DNA of 64,000 nt from Gammaproteobacteria bacterium (lineage in GTDB: Bacteria; Pseudomonadota; Gammaproteobacteria; Xanthomonadales; SZUA-36): the NCBI GenBank assembly GCA_030431095.1, contig JAUIJU010000013.1, forward strand, positions 16,343 through 80,342, in the 5' to 3' direction. Both the position numbers and the translations under genes were made by a program. The notes under the pieces were generated by a model. It was not told the DNA's origin. It made no database searches and saw only the letters and a list, made by a program, of their open reading frames with translations. Below are positions 15,097 to 27,137 of the stretch, in pieces (the first letter of the stretch is position 1; each line of letters starts with the position of its first letter).

Positions 15097-17106
15097 TTGA
15101 ACAGGAAAACCGGCCTGCTGCTGGCCATCACCCTCTTGCTGATCGCCGCCGCATCATTCGTGCTCTGGCCACGCCAGGAATCGACCAGCGAGATCACCTG
15201 GACCCCACCCGTGTCCGGCCCCGAACCCGTCGGTCCCGGCGCCGGCTACCTGCGCGGCGCCCACTGGTTCGGCGAAGGCTGGGCGGTGAATTTCTGGAAT
15301 ACCCGGCTGCTCGAACGTGCTGCCGAGGACTTCGCCGCCTTACGCGAAGACGGCTTCAACACTGTCGTGCTGGTCATACCCTGGGCGGGCTTCACGCCCA
15401 CCGCCAGTGACGGACGCCTGGACGCGAACCGGACCCGCAGGCTGGCTGAACTGGTGGACCTGGCCGAAGACGCCGGACTCAACGTGGTGCTGCGCCTGGG
15501 CTACGCCTGGGATTCATCGGTACCGGGCGCCGGAGCCTGGCTGATGCAGGTGTGGTTGGACGAAACCGTCCGCCAGGCCTGGTTGCGCCACATCGCCGGT
15601 ATCTGGCGCGTGGTGGAAGACCGGCCTAACGTCCTGTTCGGCTTCATTTCCTGGGAAGACCTCTGGGCCATTACCGGCAGTGGCGCCGGCGACGAGGAAG
15701 AGCGACAACGACTCGCTTACCTGACCGGCTACCGGGAGTGGCTGCAGCGCTACAGTGACCTCGAAACCGTCAGCGCCCGGTACGGACGTCGTTTTACCGG
15801 ATGGGAACAGGTCCCCGTGCCACCGCGCACCCACCCGGCCTTCGGCCTGTTTTTCGACTTCGTCGACCATGCCTGGATCGAACGCTTTTTCAAACCGGCC
15901 CAGGACGTCTTCCCCACCCTCTCCATGGAAGTCCGCATCGACTCCGACCCGGTCTGGAATGCACCAGGCGAACTGGCCTACTGGCACAGCCACGAACTGG
16001 CCTGGGACCTGCCCGGTGCCCCATGGACCACGGTTTACTGGGCCCCGGCCATGGGCGGTGAGAACCAGGGCGAAACCCTGTCCCCGGCCACTGCGGCGGA
16101 ACGACTGGCGTACCAGATGCGACGTCTGCGCCGCGTCACCGGCGACCGGCCCATATTCATTGACCAGTTCCTGGTGGAGGACTTCACGCCCGGTTTCGAG
16201 ATGAACGGCCGACTGGCGCCCGCGGCCATCGACGACTTCCTGCGCGAAGCGGCGCCGGTGCTGCGCCGATACACGCACGGCTATTCGCTGTGGGCATGGC
16301 GAGACTACCGCCACAACGCCGTACCCAGCCCCGACTTCTCGGTGCTGGCGGGCAACTGGGACGGTGAAGTGGAGGATGCCCCGGACGCGCCTGCCTATCT
16401 GCTGGGCCAGGGCGAACGTTTGCAGCGTTCTTTCCACATTCATGAATTTCATGCGCCGGGCGGCCCGGACAGCGCCGCTCTGTGCGTGAACGCGGTACGG
16501 GACGGAGATTCCGCGCCGGATCTGCGGGTCCACAGCAACAATGGCCGCCAACGCGCCGAGCTGGATGCCAGCGGCACCGGGCACGCCTGCGTGGATATCG
16601 ATGTTCATGCTACGACCACGGTCGCCCTGGAGGGCCTGGCGGACCTCGAGCTGTTCTCGGTCAGCCTGTCAGGTTTCACCCAGCCCACCGGCATTCGCGA
16701 TCTCGAAGGACGGCCCAAGCCGATCGCCGCTGACTGGCGCCATCTCAACCAGGAATTGGTGCAGGCGACGCCTGCCCCGTTCGAGGCCTTTGACGACGGC
16801 TGGATGGGCAAGACACTGAGCGTCAGCTTGCGCGGATATCATGCACAGGGCGGGACATTGCACTTTCGGACCAACCGGCCCGACGACTGGCCATATCAGC
16901 CGGTGATCGGGATCACGGTCAACGGTCAGCACGTCGCTGAAGCGCCCTGCACGGACGACCAGGAACACGAGATTTCGGTGGCGCCCGAACTGCTGGTCCA
17001 CGGACGGCAGGCCGTGACCCTGACCGTGGACCGCACGTTCCGGCCACGGGGCGATGAACGACGCCTGGGTTGCATGGTCAGCGATCTGGAGTTGCACGCC
17101 GACTGA
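15097..17106 (+). CDS. Membrane-anchored glycoside-hydrolase-like protein
   Basis: A 669-residue protein with an N-terminal anchor (KTGLLLAITLLLIAAASFVLW) and a probable periplasmic body. Residues about 45-450 look like a clan GH-A TIM barrel: GFNTVVLVIPWAGF, LNVVLRLGYAWD, NVLFGFISWEDLW and RPIFIDQF would be successive barrel strands. The C-terminal 200 residues look like beta-sandwich modules. The usual Asn-Glu acid/base pair reads Trp-Glu, and the second catalytic Glu strand reads IDQF, so activity is uncertain. TTG 15097 is chosen because AGGAAA lies eight bases upstream and the protein then begins directly with the anchor. It is divergent from the sulfotransferase cluster. Confidence 0.65.
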   Translation: MNRKTGLLLAITLLLIAAASFVLWPRQESTSEITWTPPVSGPEPVGPGAGYLRGAHWFGEGWAVNFWNTRLLERAAEDFAALREDGFNTVVLVIPWAGFTPTASDGRLDANRTRRLAELVDLAEDAGLNVVLRLGYAWDSSVPGAGAWLMQVWLDETVRQAWLRHIAGIWRVVEDRPNVLFGFISWEDLWAITGSGAGDEEERQRLAYLTGYREWLQRYSDLETVSARYGRRFTGWEQVPVPPRTHPAFGLFFDFVDHAWIERFFKPAQDVFPTLSMEVRIDSDPVWNAPGELAYWHSHELAWDLPGAPWTTVYWAPAMGGENQGETLSPATAAERLAYQMRRLRRVTGDRPIFIDQFLVEDFTPGFEMNGRLAPAAIDDFLREAAPVLRRYTHGYSLWAWRDYRHNAVPSPDFSVLAGNWDGEVEDAPDAPAYLLGQGERLQRSFHIHEFHAPGGPDSAALCVNAVRDGDSAPDLRVHSNNGRQRAELDASGTGHACVDIDVHATTTVALEGLADLELFSVSLSGFTQPTGIRDLEGRPKPIAADWRHLNQELVQATPAPFEAFDDGWMGKTLSVSLRGYHAQGGTLHFRTNRPDDWPYQPVIGITVNGQHVAEAPCTDDQEHEISVAPELLVHGRQAVTLTVDRTFRPRGDERRLGCMVSDLELHAD

Positions 17107-17114
17107 ACGTTCCG

Positions 17115-18882
<1,768 letters not shown>

Positions 18883-18886
<4 letters not shown>

Positions 18887-20457
18887 TCCCATTCGATGGT
18901 CGCCGGGGGTTTGCCTGAAATGTCATAAACAACACGAGATATACCGTCTATCTCATTGATTATTCTTAAGGATACATGCTCCAGAAATTCATGAGACAGG
19001 GGCGCCCAACGCGCCGTCATGAAATCCACGGTCTGCACGGCCCGCAGGGCCACCACCCACTCGTAGCGCCGCTGGTCACCAACGACGCCCACGGATTTCA
19101 CCGGCAGGAATACTGCGAAGGCCTGCGATACGTCGTCGTACAGCCCCTGGCGACGCAGTTCGCCGATGAAAATGTCGTCGGCACGCTGCAGGGGCTCGAC
19201 GTACTCCGGCCGCACTTCGCCGAGAATACGCACGCCCAGTCCGGGACCCGGAAACGGGTGGCGGTAGACCATTTCCGAGGGCAGGCCCAACTCGATGCCC
19301 AGCTTGCGAACCTCATCCTTGAACAGTTCACGCAGGGGTTCGACCAGGGCCATGTTCATGCGCTCCGGCAGGCCGCCCACGTTGTGATGCGACTTGATCA
19401 CGTGCGCCTTCCCGGTGCGTGAACCGGCACTCTCGATCACGTCCGGGTAGATCGTGCCCTGGGCCAGCCAGCGGGCGTCACCGCTGGCCTTGGCCTGCTC
19501 CTCGAAAATTTCGATGAACAGGTTACCGATGACCTTGCGCTTGGCTTCCGGGTCGTCAATCCCGGCAAGACCAGCCAGGAAGCGTTCACCGGCGTCCACG
19601 CGAACCACGCGAACGCCCATGTGTTCGGCGAAGGTGGCCATGACCTGGTCACCCTCCCCCAGGCGCAGCAGGCCCGTATCGACGAAGATGCAGGTCAGCT
19701 GGTCGCCGATGGCCTTGTGCAGCAGCGCCGCCACGACGCTGGAATCGACGCCGCCGGACAGGCCCAGCAGCACCGGGGCGTCACCGACCTCTTCGCGCAC
19801 CCGGTTCACCGAGTCGTCGATGATGTTGGCCGCCGTCCACAGTTTTTCGCAGCCACAGATGCCGGCCACGAAACGCTCGAGCAGTCGTTCGCCCTGCAGG
19901 GTATGGGTCACTTCCGGGTGGAATTGCAATCCGTACCAGCAGCGCTGTTCGTCGGCCATGATGGTCATTGGCGCAGAGCCGGTCTCGCCGACGTGCACAA
20001 ACCCTTCCGGCAGCCGGGTGACCTTGTCGCCGTGGCTCATCCACACGTCCAGGGACCCCACGCCGTCGGCGTCAACATGGTCTTCGATGCCCCGGGTGAG
20101 GGCGCAGTCTTCGACCAGGCGCACGCGGGCGTAACCGAACTCCTTCTCGTCGGAAGGCTCGACCTGGCCGCCAAGCTGCGCCGCCATGGTGTGCAGGCCG
20201 TAGCAGATGCCCAGGATGGGAATATCCAGCTCGAATACCAGCTGCGGTGCGCGTGGACCATCGGCCATGGTCACCGACTCCGGTCCACCGGACAGCACCA
20301 GGCCGCGAGGCGCGAAGTCGCGGATTTCCTGTTCCGATACGTCCCAGGGATAGATCTCGCAGTAGACACCGATTTCGCGGATGCGCCGGGCGATCAACTG
20401 GGTGTACTGGGAGCCGAAATCCAGGATCAGGATCCGGTGCTGATGAATGTCCTGCAT
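18883..20457 (-). CDS. guaA: GMP synthase (glutamine-hydrolysing)
   Basis: 524 residues, normal length. It turns XMP into GMP with ATP and glutamine. The glutamine amidotransferase domain (residues 1-200) has the nucleophile in GICYGLH and the His/Glu region FHPEVTHT; the ATP-pyrophosphatase domain has SGGVDSSV; the C-terminal dimerisation domain ends in the conserved PPATIEWE. It follows guaB by 42 bases. The final 25 or so codons are oddly AT-rich, with TTA, AGA and several ATA codons, although the protein sequence there is the standard one. This is also the site where genomic islands are known to insert in other bacteria. Confidence 0.97.
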
Positions 20458-20499
20458 GTCTTGGCCGCCTTCTGCCTGTCCCGTCCGCGCGCCGCGGCC

Positions 20500-22043
<1,544 letters not shown>

Positions 22044-22086
22044 CCGCCCACCTCGCAGGCAAAGCCACATGCCGGTCAGGAAATTC

Positions 22087-23832
22087 CTACTCGACTGCGA
22101 ACACCCGTTCGCCGTCAAGCCAGGTTTCCAGCACCACCATCCGGGGAATCTGCTCCGCCGGAATGCTCATATAGTCCCGGTCAAGCACCAGGAAATCCGC
22201 TCGTTTACCGGCTTCGAGCGAGCCGACGAGATTTTCCATGAAACCGGCGCGTGCAGCGTCGATGGTGAACCCTCGAAGTGCCGACTCGCGCGTGACCCGC
22301 TCCCGGGGTGTCCAGCCACCGGCCGGCGTGCCCTCCAGGTCCATGCGGGTGACCGCGGCATACAGTCCCAGCCGAGGATCCACCGCCTCGACCGGGAAGT
22401 CCGACCCGAAGGCCAGTTGCGCGCCACTGTCGAGCAGGCTGCGCCAGGCGTACGCGAAACGGATTCGCTCCGGACCCAGGCGCTGCTCGGCCCAGGGCAT
22501 GTCGCTGGTGGCATGGGTCGGCTGCATGGACGCCACGAGCCCCAGTTCGGCGAAGCGCCCGAGGTCGGGGGCGCTGAGCACCTGGGCATGCTCCACGCGG
22601 TGCCGGCCCGGGTTGTCCTGGTGCGTGGCCATGCTCGCCGCGAGCGCGTCGATCACCACCCGGTTGGCCCGGTCGCCGATGGCGTGAACGGCCACCTGGA
22701 ACCCACAACCAAGCACCCGGTCGATCTGGGCCTGCATGGCGCCCCGCTCCAGGAACAACAGCCCACGGTTGCCCGGGTCGTCACTGTAGTCCGCCAGCAA
22801 TGCGGCGCCGCGGCTGCCCAGCGCGCCATCTCCATACAGCTTGGTGGCGCGCATGAACAGGCGCTCGGACGGGTCGTGCACCGGGCCGTTTTCGCACAGC
22901 CAGTCCAGGGTGGCGCCGGTGCCATCGGTCATCGCGTACAGGCGAGTGTGCAGAAGCCCGCGAGCCAGCTTCCGCTGAAAGCGATCCAGCGCCACGCGAT
23001 CGATGCCGGGATCGTGCACGCCGGTGAGTCCCACGCTGAGCATGTGCGCAATGGCCTGGTCGATGGCATCCATGATCGCCGCATCGGAGGTCGGCGGAAC
23101 CACAGCCTCCACCAGCGCCATGGCGCGATCGATGAAAATGCCCGTTGGATTGCCTTCGGGATCACGATGAATCATGCCGCCGTCGACCTGCCAGTCACCG
23201 GACAGGTCACGATCCGCCTGCGCCAGCGCGGCGCTGTTGGCCCAGGCCGCGTGGCCGTCAATGCGACGCAGCCACACGGGGCGATCGGGAAAGTGTTCGT
23301 CCAGGTCGGCGCGATCGGGAAACTCGGCCACCGGCCAGTCGTTCTGGTCCCAGCCACGACCCAGCAACCAGACACCTTCGGCCAGTTCGGCCTCCTGAGC
23401 CTTGAGCCGCTCGATGATCTCAGCCCGTGAGGCAGTGCCGGCCAGTTGCGCCCGGGTCAGGGACAGGGCCAGACCATGCAGATGGCCGTGAGCGTCGATC
23501 AGCCCGGGAATCACGGTGCGTCCGGTTCGATCCAGGCGGAGGGCGTCAGGGTACGCGTCCATCAACTCCACGTCTTCTCCCACCGCGAGGATTTGACCCT
23601 GACCGTCGAAGGCCAGGGCTTCCGCCAGGGGGCGTCCCGGGTCCAGGGTGTGAATGGTGGCTCCATGAACCACGATGACGCCGGCCGGCGCCCCGCGCCC
23701 AAGGGCGCCGGGCGCGTTGGGGGCGTCGGGGGCGGATGCGACTTCAACGTGATCACAGCCCGAGATGACGACAAGGGCAAACAGGGCGACAAATGCGCGC
23801 CATGCAGCGCCGGGACAGCGGATCGACATCAT
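22087..23832 (-). CDS. Amidohydrolase family lipoprotein (YtcJ-like)
   Basis: A 581-residue protein. Its N-terminus is a lipoprotein signal ending in the lipobox VVISGC, so it should be anchored to a membrane after export. The amidohydrolase domain shows the metal-binding PGLIDAHGHLHG, the later VAVHAIGDRANR and HRVEHAQ, and FGSDFPVE with the metal-ligand Asp; the C-terminal RADFLVLD is typical of this superfamily. YtcJ-like members hydrolyse N-acyl or amide bonds, but substrates are mostly unknown. ATG 23832 has a GGAG nine bases upstream. It is divergent from xseA over a 52-base gap. Confidence 0.85.
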   Translation of the reverse strand: MMSIRCPGAAWRAFVALFALVVISGCDHVEVASAPDAPNAPGALGRGAPAGVIVVHGATIHTLDPGRPLAEALAFDGQGQILAVGEDVELMDAYPDALRLDRTGRTVIPGLIDAHGHLHGLALSLTRAQLAGTASRAEIIERLKAQEAELAEGVWLLGRGWDQNDWPVAEFPDRADLDEHFPDRPVWLRRIDGHAAWANSAALAQADRDLSGDWQVDGGMIHRDPEGNPTGIFIDRAMALVEAVVPPTSDAAIMDAIDQAIAHMLSVGLTGVHDPGIDRVALDRFQRKLARGLLHTRLYAMTDGTGATLDWLCENGPVHDPSERLFMRATKLYGDGALGSRGAALLADYSDDPGNRGLLFLERGAMQAQIDRVLGCGFQVAVHAIGDRANRVVIDALAASMATHQDNPGRHRVEHAQVLSAPDLGRFAELGLVASMQPTHATSDMPWAEQRLGPERIRFAYAWRSLLDSGAQLAFGSDFPVEAVDPRLGLYAAVTRMDLEGTPAGGWTPRERVTRESALRGFTIDAARAGFMENLVGSLEAGKRADFLVLDRDYMSIPAEQIPRMVVLETWLDGERVFAVE

Positions 23833-23871
23833 GTATCGGAACTCCGGCACGACTTGGGGGCGGCGCCAGTT

Positions 23872-23877
23872 TATCAT
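23872..23877 (+). promoter_or_regulatory. Candidate -10 box directly before xseA
   Basis: TATCAT ends seven bases before the xseA ATG at 23885, so the transcript would begin at or next to the start codon. A GGGGG run sits in between but is too close to the ATG for a normal ribosome-binding site. Confidence 0.4.
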
Positions 23878-23884
23878 CGGGGGC

Positions 23885-25177
23885 ATGCGCAACGTGTACA
23901 CACCCAGCGAACTGAACCGGGAGGTTCGCCTGCACCTCGAAGCGGGTTTCCCACGCCTGTGGGTTGAGGGGGAAATCAGCAATCTCGCGCGACCTGCCTC
24001 CGGCCACCTTTATTTCACCCTGAAAGACGAAAAGGCCCAGCTGCGCTGCGCATTGTTCCGTTCACAGGCCAGGGGGCTCACCTTCCGTCCGGAGAACGGC
24101 CAGCTGGTGCAGGTTCGCGGACGACTCGGGCTGTACGAACCGCGCGGCGAATACCAGATGATCGCCGACACGCTCGAGGCCAGCGGCGAAGGCCGTCTGC
24201 GGGCTTCCTTCGAGGCCCTCAAACAGGCGCTGGAACAGGAAGGCCTGTTCCGCGCCGAGCACAAGCGCCCCCTGCCCCGGGCGCCACGACGCATCGCGGT
24301 GATCACTTCACCCACCGGCGCGGTGATCCGTGACATCCTGCACGTCCTGGGCCGACGATGGCCGCTGGCCAGTGTGCGCCTGTATCCCGTCCCGGTACAG
24401 GGGCAGGAGGCACCGCCGGCAATCGTTCGCGCCCTGGCCGCGGCCAATCGACACGGTTGGGCGCAAACCATCATCCTGGCGCGTGGCGGCGGCTCCCTGG
24501 AAGACCTGTGGGCCTTCAATGATGAAACCGTGGCCCGTGCGATTCACGCATCCACCCTGCCGGTGGTCTCAGCGGTGGGTCACGAAACCGATGTGAGCAT
24601 CAGCGACTTCGTGGCCGACGTGCGTGCGCCGACACCTTCGGCGGCGGCGGAGTTGGCGTCGCCCGATCGGGCCGTGCTGCGACGGGGTTTCGGCAGCGCA
24701 CTTGATCAATTGCAGCGTCGCATGACCGCCCGCCTGCAGGCCCGCGGGCAACGCCTGGACGAGCTTTCCGAGCGCCTGCGGGGACAGCATCCCGCTCGGC
24801 GTCTCGGCACTCAGCGCGAACAGGTGCTCGCGCTGGAGGGCCGCCTGCACACCAGCGCCCGCCGCCTGGTGGCAGCGCAACAGCAGCGCCTTGCCCCGGT
24901 GGACACCCGTCTTCGCGGTGCATTGCGCAACCTGCTGCCCCGACGCCGTGAAGCGCTCGCAGCCCTCGGCCGAACCCTGCACGCGGTCAGTCCGCTGCCT
25001 ACCCTCGACCGGGGATACTCGGTCACGCTGAACGCCGACAGCGGAGAAACCTTGCGCTCAGTGTCCGAACTCGAACCGGGGCAGACCATCGTGACGCGTC
25101 TCGCCGATGGTCGCGCCTGGTCGATGGTGGACCGCCTGTGCCGGGAACCGCGTCCCGACGCCATGAAAGACCGCTGA
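23885..25177 (+). CDS. xseA: Exodeoxyribonuclease VII large subunit
   Basis: 430 residues, usual length. ExoVII (XseA with several XseB) degrades single-stranded DNA to short oligonucleotides. The N-terminal OB fold (NVYTPSELNREVR, LWVEGEISNLARPASGHLYFTLKD) binds DNA; the catalytic domain has ITSPTGAVIRDILHV, RGGGSLEDLWAFNDE and GHETDVSISDFVAD, all well conserved; the long helical C-terminal region precedes a short end domain (LDRGYSVT). ATG 23885 starts the conserved N-terminus. xseB is not adjacent in this window. Confidence 0.96.
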   Translation: MRNVYTPSELNREVRLHLEAGFPRLWVEGEISNLARPASGHLYFTLKDEKAQLRCALFRSQARGLTFRPENGQLVQVRGRLGLYEPRGEYQMIADTLEASGEGRLRASFEALKQALEQEGLFRAEHKRPLPRAPRRIAVITSPTGAVIRDILHVLGRRWPLASVRLYPVPVQGQEAPPAIVRALAAANRHGWAQTIILARGGGSLEDLWAFNDETVARAIHASTLPVVSAVGHETDVSISDFVADVRAPTPSAAAELASPDRAVLRRGFGSALDQLQRRMTARLQARGQRLDELSERLRGQHPARRLGTQREQVLALEGRLHTSARRLVAAQQQRLAPVDTRLRGALRNLLPRRREALAALGRTLHAVSPLPTLDRGYSVTLNADSGETLRSVSELEPGQTIVTRLADGRAWSMVDRLCREPRPDAMKDR

Positions 25178-25207
25178 CCCCGCAATGGCCTTTCGCGCGT
25201 TATTCCG

Positions 25208-25223
25208 GGTACGGGATCGTACC
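25208..25223 (+). other. Small inverted repeat before the ECF sigma gene
   Basis: GGTACG and CGTACC flank GGAT in the 90-base gap between xseA and the sigma factor gene. It could be an operator or part of a promoter region; no clear -10/-35 pair accompanies it. Confidence 0.3.
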
Positions 25224-25267
25224 GCCGGCGCCCTGAAGCCCGCAGGGCAATCCAAACCCTTCATGCC

Positions 25268-25798
25268 ATGAAAGGAGACAGCGACGAAGCCCTCATGCTC
25301 AGCTACGCCAAGGGAAACGCGAAGTCCTTCGAGGCGCTGTACGGGCGCTACCGGCAGCCCCTGTTCGGGTATTTTCTGCGCCATGTCAGCGACGAAGCCA
25401 CCGCGAACGACCTTTACCAGGGCTGCTGGGAGAAAGTCATTGCGGCGCGCGGTCGCTACCGGCGCCGATCGCCGTTTCGCGCCTGGCTGTTTCGCATCGC
25501 GCACAATCATCTCGTGGATCACTATCGCCGGGGTCGCGACGCCTCGCCCCTGCCTCCGGAGCTTGCCGATCCCGACGCGGACAACCCGGGTGAGGAGATC
25601 GACAACCAGGTCCGCAGAACCCGCTTCCTTGCCGCCTTGGCCACGCTTCCCGAAGAGCAGCGGGACGCCCTGCTGTTGCGCCTGGAAGGCGACCTGGGAC
25701 TCGACCAGATCGCGGCGGTGACCGGCGTGGGCGCCGAAACCGCCAAGAGTCGCCTGCGCTATGCAACGAAGAAGCTCAAGGAGGTGTTGGGCGTATGA
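25268..25798 (+). CDS. ECF-type RNA polymerase sigma factor
   Basis: A 176-residue sigma-70 family protein with only regions 2 and 4. Region 2 includes FEALYGRYRQPLFGYFLRH and FRAWLFRIAHNHLVDHYRR; region 4 includes LATLPEEQRDALLLRLEGDL and a helix-turn-helix LDQIAAVTGVGAETAKSRLRYA. This would direct RNA polymerase to a small regulon in response to some signal. It overlaps the next gene as ATGA; that gene encodes a single-pass membrane protein that may act as its anti-sigma factor. The ATG at 25268 gives a normal N-terminus. Confidence 0.88.
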   Translation: MKGDSDEALMLSYAKGNAKSFEALYGRYRQPLFGYFLRHVSDEATANDLYQGCWEKVIAARGRYRRRSPFRAWLFRIAHNHLVDHYRRGRDASPLPPELADPDADNPGEEIDNQVRRTRFLAALATLPEEQRDALLLRLEGDLGLDQIAAVTGVGAETAKSRLRYATKKLKEVLGV

Positions 25799-26556
25799 GT
25801 CCGACTTCCCGGAAACACGAGAAGAACAGGGACCCACTGGTGCCCGATGAAGTCCGTGCCGCCTGGCGCGAGGCAGGCGCGCCAGAACCGGCGGAACTGG
25901 TCGACCGGGCCGTGCTCAACCGGGCCCGCGCGGCGGTGGAATCATCGACGCCGGGCAGACCCTGGAGTTTTGGCTGGCCGCACACCGTCACCACGGCCGC
26001 CGTCCTGGTGCTGGGCGTGACGCTGTTGCTGCAACTGCGGGACCAGGCCCCCGGTGTTAGCCAGCCACCGCCGCCTGCGCCCGCGTCGCGGACCGTGCCG
26101 GCGGATGCCGTCAGAACCCCACCCGCCCGCGACAGCGTGTCAGCCGACGAACCGGTGCCGGACAGAATGCTCCGGGCGCCGACGCCGGAGGCCGAAGCGG
26201 TGCGGGATGAAATCGACCCGGCTGCGTCGGCGGCGGGCATCTCGCGGCGGCAGGACGTCATCGAGCAGGATGCCGCGCCGGCGGCGCCGGCTGAACAACA
26301 GCCGGCACAGGGGACCCGGCTCCTGGAAGAAGCCCTTCTGAAAAACGAGATCGAAATCGAAAGCGCGGACGTTGAACATCGCGCACGCCGCAGCCAATCC
26401 GAGGAAACCGACCCGGAGCGCCTGCTGGCAGAGATCCGCCGTCTGCTCGATGCGGGTGAATTCGAGGACGCGCGGGAAGCGCTGGCGCGGTTCCGGCTCG
26501 CCTTTCCTGACCATCCCCTGCCCGAAGACCTGGCAACCGCCTTCGACGCGCCATGA
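25795..26556 (+). CDS. Single-pass membrane protein, possible anti-sigma factor
   Basis: A 253-residue protein with a charged N-terminal region (about 1-58), one transmembrane helix (TTAAVLVLGVTLLLQL, about 65-81), a Pro/Ala-rich stretch, and a C-terminal helical part (LLAEIRRLLDAGEFEDAREALARFRL) like a short helix-hairpin repeat. No zinc-type anti-sigma HxxxCxxC motif is visible. The position directly after an ECF sigma gene, with overlapping stop and start codons, suggests that it regulates that sigma factor. This is inference; I do not recognise the family. Confidence 0.6.
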   Translation: MSPTSRKHEKNRDPLVPDEVRAAWREAGAPEPAELVDRAVLNRARAAVESSTPGRPWSFGWPHTVTTAAVLVLGVTLLLQLRDQAPGVSQPPPPAPASRTVPADAVRTPPARDSVSADEPVPDRMLRAPTPEAEAVRDEIDPAASAAGISRRQDVIEQDAAPAAPAEQQPAQGTRLLEEALLKNEIEIESADVEHRARRSQSEETDPERLLAEIRRLLDAGEFEDAREALARFRLAFPDHPLPEDLATAFDAP

Positions 26557-27137
26557 GCCTGCAGCTGACCGGGCCGTGCTGCTGGGAAGACAGCATCAAG
26601 CGCAGCCGATTCGTGGCATACGCCGCGCCCGTGGCGTCTGCGGACGATGCACTGGCCGTTCTCGACCACGTCGCCGATCACTCTGCGACCCATAACTGCT
26701 GGGCCTGGCGTATCGACGCGGGCATACGGTTCAACGACGACGGCGAGCCCGCGGGCACCGCGGGACGACCGATCCTGTCGGTGCTGGAGGCTCGCGACCT
26801 GGTCGGCGTCATGCTGATCGTCACGCGCTACTACGGGGGCATCAAGCTGGGCGCCGGCGGACTGGTGCGGGCTTATTCCGGCACGGCGGCCAGGTGCCTG
26901 GACCGCGGAAAAGTCGAGCCGAGAATCGTTCTGCAGCAATGCGAGGTGCAGGCAGATTTCGCCCTGGCCGATCCCCTGCACCAGTTGCTCGAACGCCATG
27001 GCGCGGTAAAACACGCGGAACGATACGACGCGCGGGGCGTGACGCTTACGGTGGACGTGCCGGAAAGCGCCCTGGAGCCCATGCGGGCGGAGCTGGACGA
27101 AATCAGTCGGGGCCAGGCCCGTTTCCGGCGTCGCTGA
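26553..27137 (+). CDS. YigZ/IMPACT family protein
   Basis: A 194-residue UPF0029-type protein. The N-terminal domain has SIKRSRFVAYAAPV, HNCWAWRI and the signature FNDDGEPAGTAGRPIL followed by GVMLIVTRYYGGIKLGAGGLVRAYS; the C-terminal ferredoxin-like domain begins near CEVQADF. Members of this family relate to the eukaryotic Gcn2 regulator IMPACT, and the bacterial function is poorly known. The start overlaps the upstream gene as ATGA, forming a three-gene operon with the ECF sigma factor. Its last 35 bases overlap the opposite gene. Confidence 0.88.
   Translation: MSLQLTGPCCWEDSIKRSRFVAYAAPVASADDALAVLDHVADHSATHNCWAWRIDAGIRFNDDGEPAGTAGRPILSVLEARDLVGVMLIVTRYYGGIKLGAGGLVRAYSGTAARCLDRGKVEPRIVLQQCEVQADFALADPLHQLLERHGAVKHAERYDARGVTLTVDVPESALEPMRAELDEISRGQARFRRR

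Noticed and set aside
15097..17106. Naming the protein as a GH5 cellulase or mannanase
   Set aside because: The two catalytic strands differ from the usual motifs, so only a fold-level description is supported.
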